From: Omphalotus guepiniiformis | Taxonomy: Eukaryota > Basidiomycota > Agaricomycetes > Agaricales > Omphalotaceae | Direction: 5' to 3' | Assembly: GCA_028554645.1 (NCBI GenBank) | Contig: JAQOOI010000019.1 | Location: forward strand, 124,001 to 188,000 | Length of the DNA: 64,000 nucleotides | Part shown: one piece after another, positions 55,001 to 64,000 of the stretch | Numbering within the stretch: the first letter of the stretch is position 1 | Layout: each line of letters opens with the position of its first letter | Translations under genes and position numbers: made by a program | The notes under the pieces: model-generated | Databases searched by the model: none | What the model was told of the DNA's origin: nothing | Seen by the model: only the letters and a program-made list of their open reading frames with translations

Positions 55001-56580
55001 TACACCATGCTAAGTAACTTTGATCTACGCTGGATACATGAAGGCTCAGTCGATATCTTTACAGATCGTATAACACGACGAAAGATAGCAGAGGAATATA
55101 TCCTACGACTAGCTGAAACAACCCAGCTACAGAGCTCGAAAGTAACTGAGATGAGAGGACAGATATGGGGATCTGACGGCTCCATGATTCCAGCCGCGGC
55201 CACCATCTTCGACGAGAAAATGGTCACGGCTGCCATTACAGGACCCAAAACGCTGGTAGTCAAACTGGGTGGAAACTCAGCTTTCATCACACAAGGCGAA
55301 CTCATGGCATTGATCATGGGTTCCTTGCTGGCCGATAACTCCGTGTCGTCACCCAAGATATACGCAGACCCCTTGACCATCATAAGAATCATCGACGATT
55401 GTCTACTCAACCCAACTCACCACATGCGTCTACGCCACATGAACGCTAGATCCTACTACAAGTGGCTCCTCCACACCCTACACGATAAACCCATCCACAT
55501 CGAACACACGAAAGCCCACACCAACAGCTCCTCCACGCCCTCACGAATCAACGCGGAAGCGGATCATTATGCGTCGACAGGTCAGAAATATCTTGACAGT
55601 ATACCGGTTGCACCCATCCCAACGTTCTACATGGACCAATACACACTCCACTCCCGAAATCTCGGCTGGATCGAATCCAGCACGACTCACTATGTGCAGC
55701 AGGTCATGGAAAGAGACATGGCGAGGAAACTAGCAACGGCACACACCCTCCGGATGTCGAAATGGCTTTACGAGTCACGTCCCCCACTCGAATACCCATA
55801 CACGAAGGCATACTCAGCATACTCGGCCACGATACAGCTATATGCTCGCTCTGGACAGCTAGCAACAGCAGATACACTAGCTAGAAGAGGGAAGATAGCC
55901 GACGAAACGTGCAGACTCGGGTGTTCAGCACTGGAAGACATGCACCATATATTTGTCGAATGTCAGCACTACACGAAGTGGAGGAAAGACGCGGCGGAAG
56001 AAGTCTTAGCGAGAACGCAGAGGAAATTGGAGGAAAAGGGAATCAATAACGAAGCAGCAGGGCTTCTGCTAACCGGAGCTAAGTCCCTATTTTCCGCTCA
56101 CGAAGAGATATGGCCACTGCAAAGACCCTTCTATTATCTAGGCTTGACACCACCCATCGAGAAGCTGATAACGAGACCGTCCCATATCTCCCCAATCGAA
56201 CACGAACGTCTTCTTCATCACATCTCAGCAGACTGGCATCTACAGGCTATACGACTCGCAGGAAGGATCTTCGGAGACTATCAGAGGGAAATGGCAAAGC
56301 AGAACACATCACGTAGAACAACAAGGAGTAGGGTTTTCCTCGCTCGATGAAGGGAGTTAATAAACCGCCCCGAGAAGAGGTTTTTCATCCCCTCCGCTTA
56401 TGATACATCTTACGATACATTTACGATACTTTTTACACCTTCGCACAAAACCAGCAATGACTGGCATTTTACGATACTTTTATTACCTACATAACAGTCC
56501 GGTTCGTCGAGGTCGATTATCTACCTTAGTCTCTCGTAGACGTAGACGAATATCAACATTGAAAACATTGAAAACAGTTT
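49050..56580 (+). mobile_element. LINE-type non-LTR retrotransposon (full coding length)
   Basis: A single ORF of 7,023 nt with endonuclease, reverse transcriptase and RNase H domains, preceded by a C/A-rich leader with an A12-13 run (about 49189-49201). It is followed by a short 3' region holding several TACGATAC repeats (56405-56480) and GTCTCTCGTAGACGTAGACG. The exact ends and target-site duplication were not found, so the limits are approximate. Codon and base use (C/A-rich on the plus strand) differ from the neighbouring genes. Confidence 0.9.
49328..56350 (+). CDS. LINE polyprotein: ORF1-like region, endonuclease, RT, RNase H, zinc finger
   Basis: 2,340 codons without a stop. Residues 1-390: Pro/Arg-rich start, then folded segments. 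About 390-520: coiled coil (ISKRIDRMENRLEKSNRDLR). About 530-640: Ser/Thr/Pro/Arg linker. About 690-745: an odd Ser/Cys-rich joint with a hydrophobic run (FLVILISLLLTLSLATRAHA). About 748-1005: exonuclease-endonuclease-phosphatase fold with SLNANG, NESKTK, SGDLNATI and CTDHRP. About 1280-1580: reverse transcriptase with KRDQMKGFD, KQGGPLSP and ATDDSYLF (a Thr before the DD where Ala is usual). About 1945-2085: RNase H with GSDGSM, GELMAL, YADP and NAEAD. About 2194-2212: C-terminal zinc finger CRLGCSALEDMHHIFVEC. These enzymes nick target DNA and copy the element RNA in place. All catalytic acids seen are present, so the copy could be active or recently so. Confidence 0.95.
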   Translation: MSLTEDEPMLSEPAANAVNNSPRPPTTPPRRRSLLGNAGDLPFYTPRKPNPRLATLLESPSTPRTRTVAVRPVGMKLIIRGAFTETDPVHDPVRTVELAVAEIQKRDQSLRSITVVAQSFKASSPHPSTCYLALAPSLRLPDAEPRCDLLDLWKSSLVQTYSHWEVEWVPNKDGTDKRMWLRISIASIRPKTNRPPNSSDDAWAEHCRKTITDSLNAGGTLVYSSFKMGSSAIVVELAHPQHVDDILARGTLQVPELSSLPIPVYSTRYHSPQNPFEIIVTGIGSWEPTLDEVIREWVHKNFRNSEGLSIVEERIVGQQDDAYIFSCATWDVTANVLRASEQFKNEIGAYYTELSAIQLLYNFNAAPAPVRRTAREAVNDGASKIATSMDDISKRIDRMENRLEKSNRDLRDELATDRAANQIMQTNVMAINASITELREGMGSTQQHLYSLSQAMVMGQQRAALEDKILTLRLRVLEGLESQAKEVEFKQVIEDLQAQLGTLQEHQNSFAGLQQSVQPRAIPPPPAREAVDEPASTPSARTSTTKATRTRTTPVLTRSNSSSSGAASSSSPTIRIRPLRSSPRDRSITPTPQAPRAKKSRVSKGQAEDEDMEDVSTVASEVGRQPLHPLFPPGLTKQRTTLVTTAMMPSMTQKYTRGPDGTSGFKRSRRWSGVTPVDKSCRVYTTSCSQISRTCSASLSAPLTHRQPPFLHSTLSCISLSPFLVILISLLLTLSLATRAHAITPTSTFSIYSLNANGLGHNVKLAHINNAISVNKPHAFVLNESKTKASVLNDLPTSEYEVFEERAVKCDGNSGLFKWGTILGIRKDVHVIQRLIITDQQLRGRVVAVDVAIQTTDGKAFSHRIFAVYAPWDPGSTNSNGFWPSLTALVSTTPTSWSMSGDLNATISPAERATGGQDAREQFKTFLLTTEAVDLWSLNEHRNRMYDWTCKARGLDAAGGSIIDRTVLSKNAASDAQVMVAAGKDDYIPCTDHRPIISKLLLLPPNNASTILLPHRISFNKPRIKFPQLAEKHRHQTFRNAFDIEAQEHKLHDIEVTDDATFLDLYNKVGKIMKTCAEEAYGRTSQTFNHDVNRGKVTNDKIQRIVGYIRSLGAAIQIIKGRLNPNYSMASRSAHDKMQRKARAANLDPLQYTIQERRRAHKELYQERAKEINERALRREKARVTATLLRNSTKHLFNKNKYIALPRVIKDPASDQLLANPDDVKSASQEYWSTLYARQPPPNIPKPWLTTPSINTIRNRVLAKPFTWPKQASIEDFRALLRRGNARPAPGPDEWEKWIIKNLSDEGLLLIIRLHNYITLKSRFPGNLKDMWLTMFHKRGLRTDLTNWRGILLSNFLANSPTSWLNFRLVPYIAELRILPDTQVATQKDVQTRDLMSFLAGVKCWSNRHKQTVYAIKRDQMKGFDYLAPEGFYDAITAYGLPHQIIELDKAAQTDTNCFIRTAYGVTDPITINGVTKQGGPLSPLKSTLTTSLGHHYLNDLLLQDKDAVIITTESFIKGDPHLPADSINITIGMTEATDDSYLFSRSLPSLRLITLLMERFQFAYGWLTQWAKTRAYVLNPEGPQPPTVLFDSITNEKGVDPLNVTVQEVPLIVNELEFLRAKVDDPATRHQELHAIINDFAFPRLSRRAPITLIRKIVSQNIVSRCRALLSLQPIRQVDAENLDRLMTRRIHDQLGFPFNPNTDILTLPIHMNGLGFPSIARINASLAVEGLRRDLNHHIPAYRTMARLTLADWTCTMNNCISPLEGMGLKTHTHASRLSKIPAAWLTAHRILCDHRNDISLCATDKSEMLRGEVSISHHVSVYNHCTMVTDERPDGNTIRSLRAKGIRKLADIGRWRINATNGKGKFTKRGDINTAGWSQAAQKNLEKLYTMLSNFDLRWIHEGSVDIFTDRITRRKIAEEYILRLAETTQLQSSKVTEMRGQIWGSDGSMIPAAATIFDEKMVTAAITGPKTLVVKLGGNSAFITQGELMALIMGSLLADNSVSSPKIYADPLTIIRIIDDCLLNPTHHMRLRHMNARSYYKWLLHTLHDKPIHIEHTKAHTNSSSTPSRINAEADHYASTGQKYLDSIPVAPIPTFYMDQYTLHSRNLGWIESSTTHYVQQVMERDMARKLATAHTLRMSKWLYESRPPLEYPYTKAYSAYSATIQLYARSGQLATADTLARRGKIADETCRLGCSALEDMHHIFVECQHYTKWRKDAAEEVLARTQRKLEEKGINNEAAGLLLTGAKSLFSAHEEIWPLQRPFYYLGLTPPIEKLITRPSHISPIEHERLLHHISADWHLQAIRLAGRIFGDYQREMAKQNTSRRTTRSRVFLAR

Positions 56581-57147
56581 GAGTGGCACGTGAGAAAGTG
56601 GCGTAAGGACTCGCCGTCACGCTTATTGTCAGCATTCCACTGCCTCATTTACTCTGCCACAGTACACGGTCGAGTCTCCGTGCAACTATCACTGATACAT
56701 ACCAGCACGGAACGTAGAAAGTACGGTCTGTACTTACCTCAGTCGATACCGACCGACTCCCGGTATCTCCTTGGAACATACAGCATTGCTATATGACAAG
56801 ATATATTCGCCTTCGACGTGAAAACCCCCGAGCAGCATACCTTCCTTCCCCTTCGTAACTCTCTGGCTCTTCTCTAGGCTTGCAACCTCAAATCGCGGAC
56901 GGCCATTTGAAAGGAGTTATTTGTCAGGGACTGACACGGCCCGATTCTACATTGCAAATCCACGTTGAAAACACGAGGTGATAGACTAGCTATAGGCGCC
57001 TTCAACTCGTCAGGTTCTCTAGCCTCAGCTCCTCAGCTCACTCTTGTGGGGGAGTTGTTCTGCTCAATTAGCGCCACAGTCTAAGCCCAATTCCAACTTC
57101 TGGGCCTACTAGAGTTTCGTTTTGGCTTTGAATCTTCGTTCCTCCTC
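56581..57147. other. Intergenic, promoter side of the NTase-like gene
   Basis: No gene is supported. The last 150 nt before 57148 are C/T-rich, as in many fungal promoters. Confidence 0.45.
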
Positions 57148-59264
57148 ATGTCTGTCGCAATTAACAGCAACAGCATGTCCTGGCCGACATTATCTGATCA
57201 CCAACGTACTACATCACACTCGCAGACGCCAGAACAGCTTGCGCCACGCAACAATATCGAGTTTACACGAGAAATGCTCACCAACATCCTCGAACACTTG
57301 TCTACTGTTATCGCTTCGGAATTCAGTGGTGTTCCTCTACGTTTGGTAGCGCATGGTGGTGCTTGCATGCTTCTGCATCCGGGTCTTCACGAGCTGGCGA
57401 ATCGAAAAGCAATGTATCACAGTAGCAAAGGGGAAGATGTGGCGCGACGGACAACAACAAGGGATGTTGATTATATTCATCGTTCATTCGTTGCGGAGTA
57501 CGCAGGTTGTGGGATTCCTGATGCTGGAGAGAGGTTGAAAAGATGTATACGAGCGACGGCGATTCATTTTAGGTTAGGTGCTGATTGGATGAATAGTGAT
57601 GCGGATGTTGCTCTTCCAATGGCATGCGAGTGAGTTTTGCCCAATTTCTCATTCCGGGAGTAGATTTTGACGACACTACATATCAAGTCCTGGAACAGGT
57701 GCACCTTATGATCCCATCTATGCTGCGTCCGTCCAGCCCAATAACATCCGTCTTTACACGGTATTCACGTCGAGGAATTCGAAACTGACGCTCATTAACG
57801 TTACCCCGTTCTGGGCTGTCGCCTTGAAGCTCGTACGATACGCGAAGTGGGATCCGGGAGATATCTGTCTGCTACTTCTGTGAGTCCCTGCTTCGAAACT
57901 ATCGTATGACTCCCCTGCGATGTAAAGAACCCCATGAAGTTCGTTCCTCTTTTCGTTCCGACTTCTTTCCATGATACGTTGAACGACATCTATTGGTTGC
58001 GAAACTATGACTCTGATCCGTTACATGAAGCTCGCATGATGGATATCAAGATGGAGAGGATAGTGGAAATATGTTCGCATCCGAACAATCAATGGGCCCC
58101 CCTGATATTGATATCGAATGACTCATTCTACGAATTCAATTCTTTTTCTTTTTCAGGAATGGTACAAGCACACGTGGCGTGAAATGGAGCGCTGAAATTA
58201 TAGAAACATGGATTAGGCAAAACTGTTCCGCTATGGGATACGATAACTATGATACTGCGAGGGTAATCGATATGAAGCATAAAATAGCGCATGCGGTGCA
58301 AATGCTTTCGACTATTGGTGGTAGTATTATGAGCAAGCAGGATCGTGAAGAGCCTGGGTTGTCTCGTATGTCGAGTCCGATTTCGGGAGGCGCGGCGGCG
58401 GCGGCGGCTCCCCAATCGTGGAATCAAGCGTCGAAGGAGCTGCATTCTACGTTCATTAGTCCACCTCCTGGTACCTCGAGTATGCACAGATCCAGTTCGT
58501 CTACACGTCTTACACCGCCAGGGTCCCAGACGTGGAGCAGCTCTCCGGCTCCGAGTCCTGCTTTTCATACTTCCTCATCCACTCCAGGCAACGCATGGCA
58601 TGGTCCAGCTTCATCCAGCAATGCCTTGCGTTCTCGCAATGATTTAACTGCTCCCCGTATGCCAGAAGCCATCGAAGAACCAGAACGTTTCATTCCCTCA
58701 TATTACGGCGAAATCACTCATACCACCCGGAAGCAGCATCAGGTGATGCACAAGTTGCCGGACGAGAAACGGTCTTCGCGTCGAGAAAAGGAGCGTTCTC
58801 GTCATCGTAGAAGGGAGGAATCGAGAAGGTCGAAGTATATGTTGAGAGCTGAGGAGCCGGATGACTCTGATGAAGAGGAGGATGAATCCACTGATACTGA
58901 TACTGATACTGATGAACGTTCGCCGCATTCAGGACGAGGTTTACGATCTCAGTCATGGGTTCCTTCACGTTCGCAGCATTTGGATCGCTCGTTCGAGCAG
59001 CAGCATCTTGTTCCGGGCCATAGTAATCATCGTACGAGGTCGTGGACGCAGAATGGGCATTTAAATCAGGAGCCGATGTCATCACTCTCCGTTTCACCTC
59101 ATCATTCACCTTTACCATCCAACGTTCACCAATCGCAACCTCATTTTCATCCGACTCACTCTCAGACGTGGCTTCTACCTTCTCAGATGTCCCGTTCCAT
59201 GACTATCTCACAACAGCTTGACTTTCCTTTATCGCTAGAACATATTTCTATCCGACATGATTGA
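57148..59264 (+). CDS. Nucleotidyltransferase-like protein with disordered C-terminus
   Basis: Three exons (57148-57629, 57688-57879, 58157-59264) sum to 1,782 nt, 593 residues, open throughout. The first about 270 residues look folded: LRLVAHGGACMLLHP, then RTTTRDVDYIHRSFVAEYAG, LGADWMNSDADVALPMA, DPGTGAPYDPIYA, FWAVALKLVRYAKWDPGDIC and RGVKWSAEIIETWIRQN. The GG followed by a D-x-D in TRDVDYI fits the hGG...DxD pattern of nucleotidyltransferase-fold proteins (such as AbiEii/DUF6036-like groups), so a nucleotide-transfer or decayed-enzyme role is possible; this is inference. The last 320 residues are Ser/Pro/His/Arg-rich and probably disordered, with an acidic DDSDEEEDESTDTDTDTDE. The second intron (277 nt) is unusually long and holds an open frame (57934-58182). 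Confidence 0.72.
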
Positions 59265-62200
59265 TGGACTTCCCTTCCCACCCTACTCAAGTCGACGACT
59301 CTATGCATTGCATCACAACCACAACATTGTACACAATTATTCATTGAAACATCCATCTGTATGCTGTGCCTTTTTAATATCTGTGTACTGTAAGATATAA
59401 GTATGTACGGGTATCCACTGTAATTAAGAACTACATACAATCATGTAGCATGCCAAGCTCTAACAAATGTATTTAAATAAAGTTTTTTCTTTCTGCATGA
59501 TTAAATGTCCCCGATGCCCTCCGTTCACTTCCCTTGTACCAGTATCAAAAGATCGAAACGAAATGTAAAACGCACGCAAAACCCCCCACGCGGACACCCT
59601 TGAAACGCGTCGCGCATGCCACGCGTCAAACATCCACCACGCGCGTAGATCACATGACTACTGTAAGTATCACACATTTGTCAGTGTCACAAAATCCTTG
59701 ATCCTGTTACCGAGCTGTCACCGAGTCCGTAACCAAAGCAATCTGTTGCTAAGTTCTAACGCTTTTTCAGATTTGAATTTCTTTTTTTTTTCTCGCTTTT
59801 CAATCATACTAAATGGCAAATGCTCGCGACGCGCGTCAACGGTCAAGCCAGGCTGGGCCAAGCAACCATCGCAATTTTTGCGAGCAGATGCTTGATGTTC
59901 TTAATTCTTGATAAATGGGGGTACGAGAAAATTTTATTTGGGATTTATGAATGACTCGGAGGATGGGATGAATGAGGGAGACCCGTAGTAACGGCGGCGG
60001 ATATACCTCAAGACGATACTACACACACTAGTACTCGTACCTCTGAATACGCGACGCGTTTGAAGGTTGGGTTGGGGGGGTTGGGAAGGAACCAAGGAAG
60101 GCACCTTCAAAGGAAGTCTGGACCCCACATGGACATCTCTTTGGAGCTCTTTGGCAGTTTCAACTTTTTGGGACCTTACCAGGAACTTTTTACGCCGCAT
60201 GCACGCGAGCCTCGAGGGTTGGGTGGGTGATGGGCCAGCAGTGAATCAGATGATGGGTATGGGCACCCGGTAAGTAATGTACTCAGTTTCATTCGTTCGT
60301 TCGTTTAGTTTCCACTTATCCCAATTCCCTTCCTTCTGTTCAACGAAAACCGCACTGCGTATTCTTGATATGATATGATATGGGGGGTTCGCACTGATTC
60401 CTGAACGGTCCAGCAGTTCAAAGGTCCAAGGGCATGGTTACATTCATACTCTCCTCGAGCTCTCGGAGTCCGACCAAACTTCGGATTCCCTTTGTTGACA
60501 TCTCTCTATCAGTTTCAAGTTTCACTGTCAGACGCGGGCTCGTTGTCAAGACTAAGCAAGTCCTCCCTCCTTCAAGTCCGTTATTTCTCAGAATGGATTA
60601 ATTATCTTGATTGTCACGGTTTTTAATGAAAATCATACATACAGTACATATTATACTTCGCTCGGTCGCTCGCTCGTTGACAGAGCACTCAGACCCCAGC
60701 TCCAGACCTCCAAGACCAAGAAACAGAGTTCAGAGTTCTAAGTTCAACTTCTCGTTATTTATTGGGAAAACGTGGCCCCGGTAGGCCCGGTAAGGGGTTG
60801 GGTTGGTAACCGGAGACTGGGGTCCTCTAAATAGGCAAGTTGTGATATCGATTCCGGAATCCGTTGGTTGAAGAGTAAGTAAGTAAAATTGACGGTTGAC
60901 CGAATTAACCCATGAGTGACGGAGTCTCGGTGGTACCCATTTACAGTACGTTTGTGCGTATACGGTTTAGGGTTTAACAACAATAAGTATACGCTTCCTT
61001 CCCTTTCAAAGCTGAACGGGACTGAACTAACTGTATAATTTCTGATTCCTGAATCTTTGAATCGCGGGACGCCATGCGATAGATATGATGCGATGCGATG
61101 CGATTGCGATTGCGAACGTGGTTTTTTGGGCGCCCGGGATCAGTTTAACTGTTAACAAAACTACATACATACCCACCGTCCCCGCCACTAGTACCGTATG
61201 TATGTGTTCTCTACTACATACTTATTGCCTGCGAGCGCCTCAGAGCTCATGCAATGAATGGGTTGAATAAGCCTTTTCTTTTCATGCTGCTTCTTTATGT
61301 GGCTTCTTCAAGAACTGATCTTACCTTACCTTCAAACCTTACCTTTACAACCAGAGCAGTCCACCGTGACAATGACATTGGGGCCGCAATGTACATTCAA
61401 GTCGTACTTGAACTTGAGTCCGACATCATCGTCGTCGGTGAGATCGGTAGATCGGTAGGTTCGGTAGTTACTACGTCAGTAGGTCCCCATATACTTCCTG
61501 TGTGTGTTGATGATATCGATATCATGACCCTACTACAAGCCCCTATATACTGAGTGCTTGCTTCTATCTTGTTAGGCTTCGGCGCTTCGGCGCTTCGCGG
61601 TGTTCGCGCTCTTAAGCTACTGTACATAGGTTGCCCTCTGCCGTCATTTCGATTCCGCCTCGAGCGTGTACTTATCAAGCACGCATGCAACGACACTATA
61701 CATAGTACATACTTAGTAGGATCTTATCGTATTGCTTCAGCTGTGAGGGTGGTCTGGGGTATATACAGTATGCTGAGCTCAGGTCTCTGTCCTCTATCTA
61801 CGGACTCGGATCACTTTGATGGTATGTATGTGGTATGTATGGATTCTGAATGTATGCGTATGCAAACTTCACGGTGCGTTTGGTTTGCATATTCATCAAT
61901 TTATCAGGTTCCGTTCAGGCTATCATGTACATGATCAGTGTGCAATGTTACTGTACGCATGGCCCCCATGCACGCAACTGCGCTACCCGGTGAATACCCA
62001 AGGGCAGGCAGGCAACTTGCTCCCCGGCCCAGCACTGTACTTACTACAAAAGATACTTACTGAAGTTAATATATAAATCCATATCTCGAGCTCGAACTCG
62101 ATCCCAAACTCAACTCAGCGGAGTCAGCGGCTACTGCGGGGTAACCTTATCGTCGATCGTGATACTGTAATACAATACATACAATACATACAATACATAA

Positions 62201-64000
62201 GTTATATTGTTAGCACTGCCCACCCAAAATGAAATGAAAACATTGACATTGAATACATCCATATACGGCCCCAGTGATACATACATACATACATATATAT
62301 GTCATGTCATATCATCGATTCATCTCGCATTCAGTTACATAGTAGTTTGTTCGACTATGAAAAAAAGAAGCCTGAAGTGTGGCCCGTTAGGAAGGTTACC
62401 TTTGCCCGGGATCCCCTTCTAGCTCAGGCTTGAGGTTTGTCTTATGTACTGTATGTATATCTATAATGAACTTGAAGGAGAGACGCGACTCGGGCTCGGG
62501 AGACGGGAGCTCGAGATGGTTCCCCAAGATTTTGGACCGGAGTGCTGGCACTGGAACTCTTTTCCTCTATCTCAATTTCCCGAATCAGAAAAAGGTGGGG
62601 TGGGCACAAGTATAGATTTGCATTCGGTTACCTACAAGTTGGTGTGGTCGGAAACGCAAAAGTAGGACACCCTTTCTACGATTTGATCTTGTAGACATGA
62701 CGCATGTGTGGGTGGGCCGGGGACAAAAACTGGGACTGTGGCGCCCTATTGGCAACACCAGATAAGTACCGCGAAGCCTTGCACGCACCATGTACTATGT
62801 GCAACAAAATGTCCCGAAAGATCCCAACGGCTTGCGCGGGGATACAAAATTTCGAGGCTGGAAATCGTTCTCGTGGCAGTGAACCGATTATACACTGCGG
62901 CCACCTGCGGTACATACTTATCGACCGGGTTCAGATCAAAAGGCCGTTTAGGGTTCCGGCTTGTTTACTTATAGCAAAGATTGAATGATCTTCGCAACAT
63001 CTACGTAGCAGTAAGCAATTCTAGGGGAGGTTGGGGGTTCTGATAGTCCGCGCGTCACAAATTTAAAAAGGGGAGGGGGGAGGGAGAAGGGTATTGTGGA
63101 TTTCTAGATCCCTATCGTCCCCTTCGTCCCCCCTGGCCGTAAAAAACGTGGAGCTTGGCCAGTGTGAGATTGATGACGACACTTACTTTTGCGTGTAGCG
63201 CAGAAAACTTGATACACGATATACACGATACCATACAATACTAATAGATCGTTAATGAGCACAGCTCAGGTCCGTGGCAAAATTTATTATTATTTCTGTG
63301 GGTGTTCTGGAACCTCTGCTTAACGGCTTAACGGTGTCATGGGTTCTACTCATAATTGTAGTTCATGGGCGCAGCGTGGTGAAAAACCTTGTTTATACAG
63401 TATAGTCTCTTGCTTCCGGAAAAGCGGTGAGAGGCCGTTATTGAGTGGGTACCTCTTTTTTTGTTTTTTTTTTTCTTTCGCTCCTTTGCTCCGGCGTTAT
63501 ACTTGCGGGTGACACGGCGACACGCTCCAGTAAGATTACTGCCGTTCTGTTGGGGCTTGCCCTTGCCACGACCCGGCAAAAAAGTGAGAGAATTACCCCT
63601 GTCTAGTAGCTTCCCTTCCTGTAACTCGCAATTTAGCTTGCAGGCCGTCCGGAACTCGAAGCTGACTATCTCCGACAGCAGAACCGTACGATCGAAACAT
63701 ATTCCGATCATTGTCCCAAGTCCTCTTGATTTTTTTTTCCATCTTCCACCGCAGTGGAGGATAGCGAATGATAACGCTCGTCACATAGTCACAATAAATG
63801 TCACATGTGGTCACGCGAGGTAGCTGAGTTAGGAAAGTGTGACAGGAATCTATGTTGGTTGCTATACACTAACGCGAAACATTGAGTGAGTGCAACGGTC
63901 GTCTTGTCTGGCAGATATTTAGAATATGTTTCGAATTTACTTGCTCGGAGGAATCGGGGGGACATGAGGTAAGGACAACATTTAACCTATCTTGTAACTT
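59265..64000. other. Gene-poor end of the window
   Basis: No reading frame above 126 codons and none with recognisable content. ACGCGT sites are clustered at about 59605, 59621 and 60053, with related CGCGCG and CGCGAC nearby. Simple repeats: CATA/ACATAC runs at about 62168-62200 and 62277-62300, GCGAT repeats at about 61088-61115. Homopolymer-rich tracts lie at about 63455-63480. Very little else can be said. Confidence 0.5.

Noticed and set aside
57934..58182. Separate small gene
   Set aside because: It lies wholly within an intron needed to keep the NTase-like gene in frame; kept only as a possible alternative exon.

Overview
This window is nuclear DNA of a filamentous basidiomycete, almost certainly an agaricomycete (mushroom-forming) fungus. 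The genes are split by many short introns (about 50-70 nt, GT-AG, one GC-AG). Several families are typical of Agaricomycetes: class I hydrophobins, a BTB/POZ protein, an eight-helix membrane protein and a P-loop NTPase family (here broken). There are also a copia LTR retrotransposon and a long LINE with RNase H. No rRNA, tRNA or CRISPR array was seen.

Layout. 0-9 kb: the 5' end of a secreted-protein gene (minus strand, cut by the window edge), a two-helix Cys-rich membrane protein, hydrophobin 1, a BTB protein and a stand-alone DUF2156-type aminoacyl-transferase-like protein. 10.3-20 kb: a very large Ser-rich gene on the minus strand (at least 1,869 codons), a repeat-rich stretch and a 71-residue single-helix protein with five tiny exons. 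20.7-30.8 kb: two tandem hydrophobin units plus the start of a third, with a copia element (two LTRs, 5-bp target duplication) inserted between the units. 30.8-33.7 kb: an inverted, decayed copy of the 3' part of the large Ser-rich gene, carrying a small TIR element absent from the parent. 33.9-39 kb: the eight-helix membrane protein and a broken P-loop NTPase-family gene. 39.6-46.3 kb: a Fab1/PIKfyve-type lipid kinase in nine exons. 49.3-56.4 kb: a LINE with one uninterrupted 2,340-codon ORF. 57.1-59.3 kb: a nucleotidyltransferase-like protein. 59.3-64 kb: no convincing gene.

The most unusual signal is inside the copia LTR. Each LTR holds two tandem copies of one segment. The first copy contains a perfect-looking 53-nt intron (GTAAGT donor, CTAAC branch site, TATAG acceptor). 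The second copy is the exactly spliced form of the first, which suggests a spliced transcript was reverse-transcribed and fused next to its unspliced counterpart. The two LTRs differ from each other only by eight homopolymer-length changes and no substitution, so many of the frame breaks in this element may be sequence error rather than decay.

The three hydrophobins probably serve the fungal surface. The lipid kinase would act on endosome/vacuole membranes. The remaining genes are not obviously linked to each other; the region reads as a gene-dense segment reshaped by tandem and inverted duplication and by retroelement insertion. Exon structures were read by eye; those whose summed length is a multiple of three and stays open are stated as such.
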